Origin: an uncultured Chitinophagaceae bacterium
Lineage (GTDB): Bacteria > Bacteroidota > Bacteroidia > Chitinophagales > Chitinophagaceae
Length of the DNA stretch: 63,861 nucleotides
Reading direction: 5' to 3'
Assembly (NCBI GenBank): GCA_903870685.1
Contig: CAIQDX010000145.1
Coordinates: 1-63,861, forward strand
A model generated the notes under the pieces. It was given only the letters and a program-made list of their open reading frames with translations. It did not search any database and was not told the origin of the DNA. The position numbers and the translations under genes are program-made. Below are positions 8,268 through 18,200 of this stretch, one piece after another; position 1 is the stretch's first letter; each line of letters opens with the position of its first letter.

Positions 8268-8360
8268 TATTTTATTTGGTGATAAAAGTACCGTTAAGCA
8301 AATTTAGGTTGGAGAGTTGAAGGAAATGCAGTTATTTGCCAACGAAATAAAAACTATTGT

Positions 8361-8747
8361 ATGTCGAAACAAATTATCAATACTTCAAAAGCACCTGCAC
8401 CCATTGGTCCGTATAATCAAGCTGTAAAAATTGATGGCTTATTATTTATCAGCGGACAAATTGCAATCGATCCTTCAACAAATGAATTATTAAACGGTTC
8501 TATAAAAGAGGAAGCACATCAGGTAATGAAAAATCTAAAAGCAATTTTAGATGAAGCAAAAATTACTTTCGAACATATTGCTAAAACAACTATTTTTTTA
8601 AGCGACATGAGTTTATTTGCTGAAGTAAATGAAGTATACGGTTCATATTTTAACGGCGACTATCCGGCACGTGAAACAGTTGCGGTGAAAGGGTTACCGA
8701 AGAATGTGAATGTTGAAATAAGCATGATTGCAACATTAAGTTTATAA
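8361..8747 (+). CDS. ridA: RidA-family enamine/imine deaminase
   Basis: A 128-residue YjgF/RidA-family protein that hydrolyses reactive enamines and imines made by PLP enzymes. Conserved features are APAPIGPYNQAV at the start, SGQIAIDP, and YPARETVAV containing the substrate carboxylate-binding Arg (R104, equivalent to Arg105 of E. coli RidA). The C-terminus PKNVNVEISMIATLSL is normal. It stands alone, divergent from tsaB and convergent with galK, with a terminator hairpin in between. Confidence 0.93.
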   Translation: MSKQIINTSKAPAPIGPYNQAVKIDGLLFISGQIAIDPSTNELLNGSIKEEAHQVMKNLKAILDEAKITFEHIAKTTIFLSDMSLFAEVNEVYGSYFNGDYPARETVAVKGLPKNVNVEISMIATLSL

Positions 8748-8749
8748 AA

Positions 8750-8787
8750 AACTGTGAGCTTCGAGCAAATACTCGTGGCTCACAGTT
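8750..8787. terminator. Bidirectional terminator between ridA and galK
   Basis: AACTGTGAGC and GCTCACAGTT pair perfectly (10 bp), and the inner CGAG/CTCG extends the stem. A and T runs flank it on both sides, so it can stop both convergent transcripts. Confidence 0.85.
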
Positions 8788-8808
8788 TCTATTAATAATA
8801 GTAATTCT

Positions 8809-9960
8809 TTAAACTATTTCGTAAGTACCGTTACTTGTGTTTGTGATATAAACTTCTGGGTGAACATTGAATTTTTTAAAATAAGCAGCTGTGATTTCAT
8901 TAACAGTTGCATCGGTTTTTTCTTTTTCAATAATATTGATGGTACAGCCGCCAAAGCCGCCGCCCATCAGTCTTGACCCAATTATGGATGAATGTTTTCT
9001 TGCTTCATCAACCAAAAAATCTAATTCATCGCAGCTCACTTCGTATAATTTGCTTAAACCATCATGTGTTTGAAACATCAACTTTCCAAATTCAACTAAA
9101 TTATTTTCTTCCAACAATTTTCCGGCTAATTGTGTACGTTCAATTTCTTCAGTTACATACAAACAGCGATCGAAAGTTTTTGCATCCAATAAATCTTTTT
9201 GTTCAACAACTTGTTTAGAGGAAATACTTCTGAATGATTTTGCTTCAGACAACCTTGTTTTTAATAATTTAAAACCATCCTCACAATTCTTTCTTCTTTT
9301 GTTATACTCGCCGCTGGCCAAGGAATGATGCACTTTTGTGTTGATCAAAACAATATTATATTTTTCTAATTGCAGCGGGAAATGTTTGTGTTCGAGCGAT
9401 GTGCAATCCAATAAAATAACATGATCTTTTTGTCCGTTTAAACTTGCAAACTGATCCATGATACCGCAGTTCACACCAGGATAACCATGCTCTGCTTTTT
9501 GTGCCAGCAAAGCCATTTCAATTCTATTCATTCCAAAAGAAAAAATAGTATTCAAAGCAAATAGTAAACCTCCTTCAACAGCAGCTGAAGAAGATAATCC
9601 GGCACCAACAGGAAGATTACCACCAAACACGCAATCAAATCCACCAAAAGAAATATTTTTTTCTTGCAGCACATGTAAAACACCTAACACATAATTTTTC
9701 CAACTTTCGTTTTTTTCTATTTTATCTATTTCAATACTATACGAATCATTCAAATCAACACTAACAAAATTTACTTTGTTGGTGTTGTTGGCGGCAACTG
9801 CAAACCAGATGCCTTTATCAATGGCAGCAGGCATTACAAAGCCATCGTTGTAATCAATATGTTCACCAATTAAATTAATTCTGCCCGGAGAATAAAACAA
9901 TTTTGGTGTGGTAGAAAAATGTTCTTTAAATGCTGAAACTATTTGTTGTTGAGTTGACAT
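8809..9960 (-). CDS. galK: Galactokinase
   Basis: A 383-residue GHMP kinase that phosphorylates galactose at C1. The galactokinase signature GRINLIGEHIDYNDGFVMP lies at about residues 26-44, the ATP-binding GAGLSSSAAVE near residue 120, the catalytic Asp in NCGIMDQFAS, and the third GHMP motif SRLMGGGFGGCTI near the end. Length is normal. It starts 2 bp after the stop codon of the aldose 1-epimerase gene, so both form one operon for the Leloir pathway. GalT and GalE are not in the window. Confidence 0.96.
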   Translation of the reverse strand: MSTQQQIVSAFKEHFSTTPKLFYSPGRINLIGEHIDYNDGFVMPAAIDKGIWFAVAANNTNKVNFVSVDLNDSYSIEIDKIEKNESWKNYVLGVLHVLQEKNISFGGFDCVFGGNLPVGAGLSSSAAVEGGLLFALNTIFSFGMNRIEMALLAQKAEHGYPGVNCGIMDQFASLNGQKDHVILLDCTSLEHKHFPLQLEKYNIVLINTKVHHSLASGEYNKRRKNCEDGFKLLKTRLSEAKSFRSISSKQVVEQKDLLDAKTFDRCLYVTEEIERTQLAGKLLEENNLVEFGKLMFQTHDGLSKLYEVSCDELDFLVDEARKHSSIIGSRLMGGGFGGCTINIIEKEKTDATVNEITAAYFKKFNVHPEVYITNTSNGTYEIV

Positions 9961-9962
9961 AA

Positions 9963-10904
9963 TTAAATTGCTTTTAAAATATATGAAGTGGTGAAATTAT
10001 AAACATGATGCGGTTCTAAAAATTTTATTCCGATTCCATTATTGAAAGAATCCGGAACACTGCTTAAATTTTCGATGGCAATACTGTTGCGATGATCTGG
10101 TGTATAGATCTGCAAATATGGATACGATGATTCGGGTTGTAATGTTAATTCTAACAGATCGTTACTTAACACACATTTTGGATGCGCTGTTTTATTTAAT
10201 TCAAAACAATTATCTAAAAAAGTATCATTCAATAAAGCGCCCTGTGTAAAGCGTTCGTCTTTTAATCTGTTTCCAGTTGGTAATAAAGTATCATCAAACT
10301 CCATTTGTGTATCGCTGTCAAATTGAAGTCTGCATTGGTTTACAGAAGTTCCTAAATTAAAATATGGATGCAATCCTTCTGCATATGGAATAGATTGTTT
10401 ATTGGAATGATGAACTGCAGAACGAACTGTTACTTTATTTCCTGATTCTAATTTCCATTTTAAAGTAACATCATATGGAAATGGATAACCTTTATCTGTT
10501 CCTGTATAATGGTAGTGCAACGTAACAGATGCCTGATGTTCATCTGCAAAAACATCTTTCACATTATAAACAGCATCAAACGTAACTCCGTGAATAGCAT
10601 GAATACCAATAAAGAATTTTTCAACTTGATAATCGATATTTTCAAAAGAATATTTGCCTTTGTTCATTCGACAAACAAACGGACTTAATCTTGCACTCTT
10701 ACATCCATTTGTAATATTTTTTACAGCATCTTCTACTGAACTGAAAGCATCTATTACATTAAATAATTTTTCTTTCACCGGAATTTTAAAAGCGTTCAGC
10801 AATCCACCAAAAGCATAAACTTCTGCCTCACATTTACTAACTGTATCTTTTAAAGTAATGATGGGATGAACAGAAGAGGTATCAACATTCACTTCGAATT
10901 TCAT
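9963..10904 (-). CDS. Aldose 1-epimerase-like (galactose mutarotase) protein
   Basis: A 313-residue galactose mutarotase-fold protein from the chosen start MKFEVNVDTSSV; a longer frame begins at 10985 but adds an unlikely 27-residue tail. The substrate histidines are suggested by GIHAIHGVTFD and EGLHPYFNLG, and the C-terminal catalytic Glu by the block following YTPDHRNSIAIENLSSVPDSF. The IENLS pattern is typical of the Bacteroidota YeaD/GalM-related group. It interconverts sugar anomers, feeding alpha-galactose to GalK encoded next in the operon. Substrate preference (galactose versus a hexose 6-phosphate) is not decided by sequence. Confidence 0.85.
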   Translation of the reverse strand: MKFEVNVDTSSVHPIITLKDTVSKCEAEVYAFGGLLNAFKIPVKEKLFNVIDAFSSVEDAVKNITNGCKSARLSPFVCRMNKGKYSFENIDYQVEKFFIGIHAIHGVTFDAVYNVKDVFADEHQASVTLHYHYTGTDKGYPFPYDVTLKWKLESGNKVTVRSAVHHSNKQSIPYAEGLHPYFNLGTSVNQCRLQFDSDTQMEFDDTLLPTGNRLKDERFTQGALLNDTFLDNCFELNKTAHPKCVLSNDLLELTLQPESSYPYLQIYTPDHRNSIAIENLSSVPDSFNNGIGIKFLEPHHVYNFTTSYILKAI

Positions 10905-11003
10905 AATGGCAATTTTTAATGAAAGTAATGAGTTTTTTGATTTGAGTGTGTGAGTTTTATCATATACATTTTTAAAAACTAACAATCGTTAACTTTTCTA
11001 ACT

Positions 11004-11011
11004 TATTTTTG
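11004..11011 (+). promoter_or_regulatory. Possible -7 promoter element of icmF
   Basis: TATTTTTG fits TAnnTTTG and lies 19 bp before the icmF start codon. No clear TTG is found at the usual distance upstream. Confidence 0.35.
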
Positions 11012-11030
11012 TTGAGATTAAAGTTGAAAT

Positions 11031-14000
11031 ATGAGTTTTGTTCTTAAAAATAAAGTTCGCATTGTTACTGCTGCCTCGTTATTTGACGGTCATGATGCCG
11101 CCATCAATATAATGCGCCGCATTATGCAAAGTAAAGGTGCCGAAATTATTCATCTAGGTCATAACAGAAGCGTTCTTGAAATTGTTGAAGCTGCCATTGA
11201 AGAAGATGCACAGGGCATTGCCATTACGTCTTATCAAGGAGGGCATTTGGAATTTTTTAAATACATGAAAGATCTTTTGGATGAAAATGATTGCAGTCAT
11301 ATAAAAATATTTGGTGGTGGTGGTGGAACTATTTTGCCTGAAGAAATAAGAGAACTGCAGAAATATGGTATTACTAAAATTTATTCACCTGATGATGGAA
11401 GACATATGGGTTTGGAAGGAATGATCGAAGATGTAATAAAGCAATGTGATTTTAATTTAAACGGCAATGGTGATTATAAAACTGCAATGGGTTTGGGCGA
11501 AGTGAAAGATGTTAGAAAAGTTGCACGACTAATTACAAATGCTGAAAATGGATTATCGTCAACCGTCAATCGTCAACCGTCAACCGTCATTCCCGTTCTT
11601 GGTATTACCGGTACAGGTGGTGCAGGAAAAAGTTCTGTTACAGATGAAATCGTTCGTCGTTATTTAAATTTTTTTACTGATAAAACAATCGCTGTTATTT
11701 CTGTTGATCCATCTAAGAAAAAAACCGGTGGTGCTTTGTTGGGTGATAGAATTAGAATGAATGCCATCTCTCATCCACGTGCTTACATGCGAAGTTTGGC
11801 AACAAGAGATGATAATACCGCATTGAGTTCTCATGTTCAGGACGCCATAAATATTTGTAAAGAAGCAGTATTTGATTTTATTATTTTAGAAAGCGCAGGT
11901 GTTGGTCAGAGTGATGCATCCATTTTAGATCATTGCGATGTTAGCATGTATGTGATGACGCCTGAATATGGCGCTGCATCTCAGTTAGAGAAGATCAACA
12001 TGCTCGACTATGCTGATATAGTTTGCATTAATAAATTTGATAAAGCAGGTGCATTGGATTCGTTGCACGATGTTCGTAAACAATATAAACGCAATCATAA
12101 TTTATGGGAAGCGAAAGATGATGAGCTGCCAATTGTTGGAACCATCGCTGCACAATTTAATGACGCCGGTATTAATGAATTATTCGAGAAATTAATTTTT
12201 ACCATCGAAAAGAAAACAAAAATTCAATTTGGCAAAATTGATTTTCACAAACACATAAAAGATACAGCAAGTAAATCGCAGATCATTCCTTCGAAACGCG
12301 TTCGTTATTTATCAGAAATTTCTGAAAACAACAGAAGTTATGATCAACTTGTAAAAGACCAATCAACCATTGCTTCTAAATTGTATCAACTAAATGGTGC
12401 ATTAGAGATTTTTAAAAAGAAAAATGATGATGCTTTGGTTGAATCTATTCAACAACAAATTAATTTTTATACAGAACAGTTAACTCCTATTGCAAAAAAA
12501 TTAATTACTAATTGGCCCGATAAAATAAAAGCATATCAGCAAGATTTTTATCAATACAAAGTGCGTGATAAAATTTTTCAACAAGAAATGTTTCGCACCA
12601 GTTTATCAGGCACAAGAATTTCAAAAGTGGTTTTACCAACTTATAAAGATTGGGGCGATATTTTAAAATGGCAGGCTCAAGAAAATGTTCCCGGACATTT
12701 TCCTTTTACATCTGGTGTATTCCCTTTAAAACGCGAAGGCGAAGATCCAACCAGAATGTTTGCCGGCGAAGGTGGACCGGAAAGAACTAATAAAAGGTTT
12801 CATTATGTTTCTATCGGACAGCCTGCAATTCGCCTCAGCACTGCGTTTGACAGTGTTACCTTATACGGCGAAGATCCGGATGCACGACCAGATATTTATG
12901 GAAAAGTTGGCAACAGCGGCGTAAGTATTGCAACTGTTGATGATGCAAAAAAATTATACAGCGGCTTCGATCTTTGTGATGTAAAAACTTCTGTTAGCAT
13001 GACCATCAACGGCCCGGCTGCCATCATTCTTGCATTTTATATGAATGCAGTAATTGATCAGGAATGTGAAAAATATATCTGTGAAAATAATTTGTGGAAT
13101 GAAGTAGAAAAAAAAGTCAGCCTAAAATTCAAACATCAAAATAAACCGCTTTATTATAACCCTTCATCACCTGAAAGATTACCGGAAGGAAATACGGGAT
13201 TAGGTTTAAAATTATTAGGATTAAGTGGCGATGAAGTTTTGCCGAAAGATGTTTACGAAAAAATAAAAGCAAAAGCATTAACACAAGTTCGCGGCACTGT
13301 GCAGGCAGATATTTTAAAAGAAGACCAAGCACAAAATACTTGCATTTTCTCAACAGAGTTTGCATTGAAATTAATGGGCGATGTGCAACAATATTTTATT
13401 GATAATTGTGTTCGCAATTTTTATAGTGTAAGTATCAGCGGTTATCATATTGCAGAAGCAGGTGCCAATCCAATTACTCAATTGGCTTTTACTTTGTCGA
13501 ATGGATTTACTTATGTAGAATATTATTTGAGCAGAGGAATGAACATTGATGACTTTGCAAACAACCTATCTTTTTTCTTTAGTAATGGAATGGATCCCGA
13601 ATACAGTGTTATTGGAAGAGTTGCAAGAAGAATTTGGGCAAAGGCAATGAAGTATAAATACAAAGCCAACAAGCGCAGCCAAATGTTGAAATATCATATT
13701 CAAACATCCGGTCGCTCTTTACATGCACAAGAAATCGATTTCAATGATATCCGTACAACATTGCAGGCATTGTATGCGATTTATGATAATTGCAATTCGC
13801 TGCACACAAATGCTTACGACGAAGCCATCACTACACCAACCGAAGAAAGTGTTCGCCGTGCAATGGCCATTCAATTAATTATTAATCGAGAGCTGGGAAG
13901 TGCCGTTACAGAAAATTTTATTCAAGGAAGTTTTGCCATTGAAGAATTAACCGATCTGGTTGAAGAGGCCGTCCTGACTGAGTTTGATCGCATCAACGAA

Positions 14001-14390
14001 CGTGGTGGTGTGTTGGGTGCAATGGAAAGAATGTATCAACGAAATAAAATCCAGGAAGAAAGTTTGTATTACGAAACATTGAAACATACCGGCGAATTAC
14101 CAATCGTTGGTGTAAATACTTTCTTAAATAAAAAAGGAAGTCCGACTATTTTACCAACCGAAATTATTCGTTCAACCAAAGAAGAAAAAGATCAGCAAAT
14201 TCAAAACTTGCAGGCATTTCATCAACGCAATAAAAATATTTCTGCCGAAAAATTAGATCATTTAAAAACAGTTGCCATTAACAACGGAAACTTATTTGAA
14301 GCATTGATGGATACAGTAAAATTTTGTTCACTCGGACAAATTACGCATGCATTATACGAAGTTGGCGGGCAGTATCGAAGAAATATGTAA
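11031..14390 (+). CDS. icmF: Fused isobutyryl-CoA mutase (IcmF-type, adenosylcobalamin-dependent)
   Basis: A 1119-residue fusion in the order B12-binding domain (about 8-140, with [13 protein letters not shown] and SYQGGH), G-protein chaperone of the MeaB type (about 190-430, P-loop [12 protein letters not shown] starting at G191), and the (beta/alpha)8 mutase domain (about 545-1119, starting near [11 protein letters not shown]). This order is IcmF, not methylmalonyl-CoA mutase, which lacks the inserted GTPase. It interconverts isobutyryl-CoA and n-butyryl-CoA and repairs its own cofactor. The linker between the first two domains (residues 176-187) is encoded by a 7-bp tandem repeat. No TerC-like or acyl-CoA dehydrogenase genes are adjacent. 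Related 2-methyl-branched substrates are possible. Confidence 0.94.
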   Translation: MSFVLKNKVRIVTAASLFDGHDAAINIMRRIMQSKGAEIIHLGHNRSVLEIVEAAIEEDAQGIAITSYQGGHLEFFKYMKDLLDENDCSHIKIFGGGGGTILPEEIRELQKYGITKIYSPDDGRHMGLEGMIEDVIKQCDFNLNGNGDYKTAMGLGEVKDVRKVARLITNAENGLSSTVNRQPSTVIPVLGITGTGGAGKSSVTDEIVRRYLNFFTDKTIAVISVDPSKKKTGGALLGDRIRMNAISHPRAYMRSLATRDDNTALSSHVQDAINICKEAVFDFIILESAGVGQSDASILDHCDVSMYVMTPEYGAASQLEKINMLDYADIVCINKFDKAGALDSLHDVRKQYKRNHNLWEAKDDELPIVGTIAAQFNDAGINELFEKLIFTIEKKTKIQFGKIDFHKHIKDTASKSQIIPSKRVRYLSEISENNRSYDQLVKDQSTIASKLYQLNGALEIFKKKNDDALVESIQQQINFYTEQLTPIAKKLITNWPDKIKAYQQDFYQYKVRDKIFQQEMFRTSLSGTRISKVVLPTYKDWGDILKWQAQENVPGHFPFTSGVFPLKREGEDPTRMFAGEGGPERTNKRFHYVSIGQPAIRLSTAFDSVTLYGEDPDARPDIYGKVGNSGVSIATVDDAKKLYSGFDLCDVKTSVSMTINGPAAIILAFYMNAVIDQECEKYICENNLWNEVEKKVSLKFKHQNKPLYYNPSSPERLPEGNTGLGLKLLGLSGDEVLPKDVYEKIKAKALTQVRGTVQADILKEDQAQNTCIFSTEFALKLMGDVQQYFIDNCVRNFYSVSISGYHIAEAGANPITQLAFTLSNGFTYVEYYLSRGMNIDDFANNLSFFFSNGMDPEYSVIGRVARRIWAKAMKYKYKANKRSQMLKYHIQTSGRSLHAQEIDFNDIRTTLQALYAIYDNCNSLHTNAYDEAITTPTEESVRRAMAIQLIINRELGSAVTENFIQGSFAIEELTDLVEEAVLTEFDRINERGGVLGAMERMYQRNKIQEESLYYETLKHTGELPIVGVNTFLNKKGSPTILPTEIIRSTKEEKDQQIQNLQAFHQRNKNISAEKLDHLKTVAINNGNLFEALMDTVKFCSLGQITHALYEVGGQYRRNM
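11557..11591 (+). repeat. Heptamer tandem repeat CGTCAAC x5 inside icmF
   Basis: Five consecutive 7-bp units read CGTCAAC, CGTCAAT, CGTCAAC, CGTCAAC, CGTCATT. They encode part of the linker [13 protein letters not shown]. Three units equal 21 bp, so gain or loss of three units keeps the frame and any other number breaks it. Confidence 0.9.
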
Positions 14391-14420
14391 TTAATTTTTT
14401 GTACTTAGCTTTTACTATTC

Positions 14421-14472
14421 TAATCAACATTACTGGCGTCGCACTATTAAACGTTTTGTTCTTTATTCAGCA
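14421..14472 (-). repeat. Dispersed intergenic repeat, copy B
   Basis: On the minus strand it reads CTGAATAAAGAACAAAACGT, then TTAATAGTGCGACGCC and GTAATGTTG. It shares the AAAGAACAAAACGT start and the GTAATGTTG end with the copy at 39340-39387. It lies between icmF and the glycosyltransferase gene. Confidence 0.75.
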
Positions 14473-14550
14473 TTAATCAAACTATTATTTTAAATGATTT
14501 TGTTCAATAAAATAAAAACAACTTAATTCGTGGTCTTTAAATTCAGGTAA

Positions 14551-15741
14551 TTGATTTTATCCATCATCATAGTTAATTACAATGTAAAATATTTTCTGGA
14601 GCAATGTTTATGCTCGATACAAAAAGCTATAACCGATATCGATGCAGAAATTATTGTTATCGATAATAATTCTCATGATGGCAGTGTTGAATATTTACAA
14701 TCACTTTTTCCTTTAGTTATTTTTTTAGTTAATGAAAAAAATTTAGGTTTTGGCAAAGCAAATAATATTGCATTACAGCAAGCCAGAGGGAAATATGTTT
14801 TATTTTTAAACCCCGATACAATCGTTGCCGAAGACTGTTTTACACACTGCATCTCATTTTTAGAAAATACAACAAATGCAGGCGCAGCAGGCATCCGCAT
14901 GATCGATGGTAGTGGAAAATTTTTACCTGAAAGTAAAAGATCTTTCCCTTCGCCTTTATCTTCTTTTTATAAATTAGTTGGATTGGCAAGTTTATTTCCT
15001 ACATCAAAAATATTCAATCGCTATGCTTTAGGAAACTTGGACGAAAATAAAATTTACGAAATTGATGTGCTTGCCGGTGCATTCATGATGATAAAAAAAG
15101 AAGTGCTCGAAAAAGTAAAAGGCTTTGATGAAAGTTTTTTTATGTACGGCGAAGACATAGATCTAAGCTATAGAATTCAACAAGCCGGTTATGCCATTTA
15201 TTATTTGGGCGAAACAACCATCATTCATTTCAAAGGCGAAAGCGTTAAAAAACAAAACATAAGTTATGTTCGAATGTTTTACAACGCTATGAATATTTTT
15301 GTTGGCAAACATTATAACAGTTTAATCGCTTTTATATTTTCATTATTCATAAAAGCTGCTATTGCAATTAGAACAGTTGTGGCGATTATAGAGCCTTTGT
15401 TTCAATTTTTTAGTTCGTCAAAAATTAAAGAGGCACAAACCTTAATTATTGGTTCCATTGAAGAACAACAAGAGGTTTCATCAATCTTGGAAAATGCCGG
15501 ATCAGTAAATAAGAATTTTATTTTTTTTAATTTTACAAATATTTCAACAATAAAAAATTTTATTCAAAAATCAAATCCCGATAAAATTATTTTTTGCGAA
15601 GGCAATTTAAAATATTCTGAAATTATTTTGTTGATGCAATCAATTACTTCCGGCAGTTTTCGCTTTCATGCAACCGGCAGTAAAAGCATTGTTGGAAGCG
15701 ATTCGAAAAAAGGCTTTGGCGAAACTATTGCCATTAAATAA
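14551..15741 (+). CDS. Family 2 glycosyltransferase with a C-terminal extra domain
   Basis: A 396-residue protein. Residues 1 to about 250 are a GT-A glycosyltransferase: LSIIIVNYNVKYFLEQ, the nucleotide-sugar DNNSHDGS, NPDT as the DxD equivalent, and GEDIDLSYRIQQAGY as the acceptor-side motif of rhamnosyl/galactosyltransferase-like enzymes. One hydrophobic segment near 255-290 follows. The last 100 residues (from TLIIGSIEEQQ) look Rossmann-like and end in GSKSIVGSDSKKGFGE, reminiscent of the sensing domain of polyprenyl glycosylphosphotransferases. The start is TTG: TAA at 14548-14550 lies in frame directly before it, and CAGG just upstream can serve as ribosome site. Likely in cell-surface glycan synthesis. 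Confidence 0.85.
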   Translation: MILSIIIVNYNVKYFLEQCLCSIQKAITDIDAEIIVIDNNSHDGSVEYLQSLFPLVIFLVNEKNLGFGKANNIALQQARGKYVLFLNPDTIVAEDCFTHCISFLENTTNAGAAGIRMIDGSGKFLPESKRSFPSPLSSFYKLVGLASLFPTSKIFNRYALGNLDENKIYEIDVLAGAFMMIKKEVLEKVKGFDESFFMYGEDIDLSYRIQQAGYAIYYLGETTIIHFKGESVKKQNISYVRMFYNAMNIFVGKHYNSLIAFIFSLFIKAAIAIRTVVAIIEPLFQFFSSSKIKEAQTLIIGSIEEQQEVSSILENAGSVNKNFIFFNFTNISTIKNFIQKSNPDKIIFCEGNLKYSEIILLMQSITSGSFRFHATGSKSIVGSDSKKGFGETIAIK

Positions 15742-15885
15742 ATTGTTGTTTTTTCAATCATAAAAAAACATAACTTACCTCTTTTAGTATTACATAATTC
15801 TTTCAGCAATTGATGAATGAATTATCATATTTGCTTCAAATATTTTAGCTTCGTGCTTGTAAACAAATAAAACTAACATCTAGCA

Positions 15886-17424
15886 ATGGCCATTTTCGAT
15901 ATAAAACTTCCTCAAAGAATTTCAAAGGCATTGCATTTACCCGAAAACAATCCACGCCGTCAACAAATAAAAGTTTTAAAAAAATTATTACGCACGGCAA
16001 GGTTTACAGAATTTGGTCAGCAATTTCATTTCGATGATATCTTAGTTAGTAAACATCCCGGCAAAAAATTTCAGGAATTAGTTCCTACTTATAATTACAG
16101 TTCTATCTATAAAGATTGGTGGCATAAAACTTTAGAAGGTATTCCCGATGTGTGCTGGCCGGGTAAAATAAAATATTATGCTTTATCATCAGGCACATCC
16201 GAAGCTGCCAGTAAATATATTCCTGTTACAAATGATCTCTTGCAAGGAAATAAAATTGTAATGATAAAACAATTATTAAGTCTTCGTCATTACGAACATC
16301 TACCTATTGGTTCTATTGGAAGAGGTTGGCTAACATTGGGTGGCAGCACCGATTTGCAGAAAAAAAGTGCAGGATATTATGCCGGTGATCTAAGCGGTAT
16401 CACTGCAAAAAAAGCACCGTTTTGGTTTCAACCTTTTTATAAACCAGGAAAAAAAATTGCGAAAGAAAAAGACTGGAATAAAAAATTAGAAGACATTGTT
16501 GCAAAAGCCCCCGAATGGGATATTGGTTTTTTAGTTGGCGTTCCTGCATGGATTCAGATGTGCATGGAGATGATCATTGAACGTTATCATCTCAACAACA
16601 TTCACGAAATGTGGCCTAACCTTGCATTCTTTGTGCACGGTGGTGTAAGTTTTGAACCATATAAAAAAGGTTTTGAAAAATTATTAGGCAAGCCATTAAT
16701 TTATATTGAAACTTATTTGGCAAGCGAGGGCTTTATTGCTTATCAGGACAGACCAAATGTTATTGGAATGAAGCTGGTTACCAACGAACATATTTTCATG
16801 GAGTTTGTTCCTTTTGATGAAAAAAATTTTGATGGAAATGGTGACATGATTTCAAATCCTGAAGCATTGATGATTCATGAAGTAGAAGAAGGAAAAGATT
16901 ATGCATTACTCATCAGTACTTCAGCGGGAACATGGCGTTATTTAATTGGCGATACATTGCGTTTTACAGATAAAGAAAAATGCGAAATTGTTATTACTGG
17001 AAGAACCAAACATTATTTGAGTTTGGTTGGCGAACATTTGAGTGTTGATAATATGAACAAAGCAATTCAACTGGCAAGTGAAGAAATGAATATTTGTATT
17101 CCTGAGTTTACGGTAGCAGGAATTCCTTATGGCAATTTTTTCGCACATCATTGGTATGTTGCCTGTAATGATGAAGTAAATACCGAATTACTTCGCACCA
17201 CCATCGATAATAAGTTGAAAGAACTGAATGATGATTATGCAATTGAAAGAATGAGTGCATTGAAAGATGTTTTATTAGATGTTTTAACCGAACAACAATT
17301 CATGGACTTTATGACTGCTAAAGGAAAAATGGGCGGTCAGCATAAATTCCCTCGTGTTTTAAAAGGCAAGATGCTTGAAGACTGGCAACGTTTTTTAAAA
17401 GGCGAATTGGTGAGCGCACAATAA
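15886..17424 (+). CDS. GH3-family protein (acyl-adenylate/amido synthetase-like), copy 1
   Basis: A 512-residue member of the GH3 superfamily, related to plant acyl acid amido synthetases of the ANL adenylate-forming fold. Visible features are the ATP-binding YYALSSGTSEAASKYIP, the GVPAWIQMCMEMI block, LAFFVHGGVSF, IETYLASEGF, WRYLIGDTLRFTD and a C-terminal GKMGGQHKFPRV. No signal peptide is seen. Bacterial members are common in Bacteroidota but their reactions are mostly unknown; joining an acyl acid to an amine or amino acid is the family expectation. A paralogue lies at 33911-35416. The LysE-type exporter gene starts 30 bp downstream and may be co-transcribed. Confidence 0.85.
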   Translation: MAIFDIKLPQRISKALHLPENNPRRQQIKVLKKLLRTARFTEFGQQFHFDDILVSKHPGKKFQELVPTYNYSSIYKDWWHKTLEGIPDVCWPGKIKYYALSSGTSEAASKYIPVTNDLLQGNKIVMIKQLLSLRHYEHLPIGSIGRGWLTLGGSTDLQKKSAGYYAGDLSGITAKKAPFWFQPFYKPGKKIAKEKDWNKKLEDIVAKAPEWDIGFLVGVPAWIQMCMEMIIERYHLNNIHEMWPNLAFFVHGGVSFEPYKKGFEKLLGKPLIYIETYLASEGFIAYQDRPNVIGMKLVTNEHIFMEFVPFDEKNFDGNGDMISNPEALMIHEVEEGKDYALLISTSAGTWRYLIGDTLRFTDKEKCEIVITGRTKHYLSLVGEHLSVDNMNKAIQLASEEMNICIPEFTVAGIPYGNFFAHHWYVACNDEVNTELLRTTIDNKLKELNDDYAIERMSALKDVLLDVLTEQQFMDFMTAKGKMGGQHKFPRVLKGKMLEDWQRFLKGELVSAQ

Positions 17425-17454
17425 ACTTTTAAATTACAGTCTGATTTTATTTTA

Positions 17455-18090
17455 ATGATTGCTGCTTTTATCAAAGGAATACTATTAGGTATCATGCTTT
17501 CCATTTCTGTGGGACCTGTAATTTTTTCCATCATTAAACAAAGCATTAACAACGGACATAAAGGTGGTTTTACTTTTGTTGCAGGCGTTAGCGCCAGCGA
17601 CATTACAATGGTGGTAGTTAGTCAATTGTTTACAGAATTATTCCGCACTTTATTAGAATACAAAAAAATAATTGGTATTGGCGGAAGTTGTTTATTAATT
17701 GTAATTGGCGTGTATGTTTTATTATTTAAAAAAGTTGTTGTTAATGAAGATGGAAAACAAGAAATAAAAATGACCAAACGCGATTATGTAAAAACATTTT
17801 TCTCGGGTTATTTCATGAACACTTTAAATCCCGCAGTGATTGGTTTTTGGCTTGTAATTGCTACTTCAGTTGTTGATCTTTCATTTTCCTATCGCCTCGT
17901 GATGTTCAGTACCTGTTTGATTTTTGTGTTGGCAACCGATGTTGCAAAAGTTTTTTTAGCAGGAAGTATCCGTCAAAAATTAACGCCTCATAATATTCAT
18001 ATCATCAATAAAATCTCCGGACTTATTTTAGTTGGTTTTGGTTTAGCGCTTATTTGGGGCACATTAGAATTTGGCGATAAGTTGCATTGA
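17455..18090 (+). CDS. LysE/RhtB-family amino-acid exporter
   Basis: A 211-residue integral membrane protein with about six hydrophobic segments. The start LLGIMLSISVGPVIFSIIKQSI followed by GFTFVAGVSASDITMVV carries the GP and the later NTLNPAVIGFW motif of LysE-type translocators. It should export an amino acid or a derivative through the inner membrane by proton exchange. It follows the GH3 gene at 30 bp on the same strand, so a link between an amino-acid conjugating enzyme and an exporter is possible, but this is only inference. It converges on a secreted-protein gene; a dispersed repeat copy lies in the gap. Confidence 0.85.
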   Translation: MIAAFIKGILLGIMLSISVGPVIFSIIKQSINNGHKGGFTFVAGVSASDITMVVVSQLFTELFRTLLEYKKIIGIGGSCLLIVIGVYVLLFKKVVVNEDGKQEIKMTKRDYVKTFFSGYFMNTLNPAVIGFWLVIATSVVDLSFSYRLVMFSTCLIFVLATDVAKVFLAGSIRQKLTPHNIHIINKISGLILVGFGLALIWGTLEFGDKLH

Positions 18091-18150
18091 TTTTTTACAG
18101 AAAAATATTTTGGCTATTTACTTGAATCTCATGGTTTGCTCCTCATAGCT

Positions 18151-18195
18151 AAAAACGTACAAGAGTGCGACGCAACAGGTGATGCACAAAGTACT
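18151..18195 (+). repeat. Dispersed intergenic repeat, copy C
   Basis: It reads AAAAACGTACAAGAGTGCGA then CGCAACAGGTGATGC, matching the family core ACGTACAAGAGTGCGACGCA with a GCAACAGGCGATGCCA continuation. It is placed between the convergent LysE and secreted-protein genes and lacks a T-tailed stem. Confidence 0.8.
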
Positions 18196-18200
18196 ATTGC

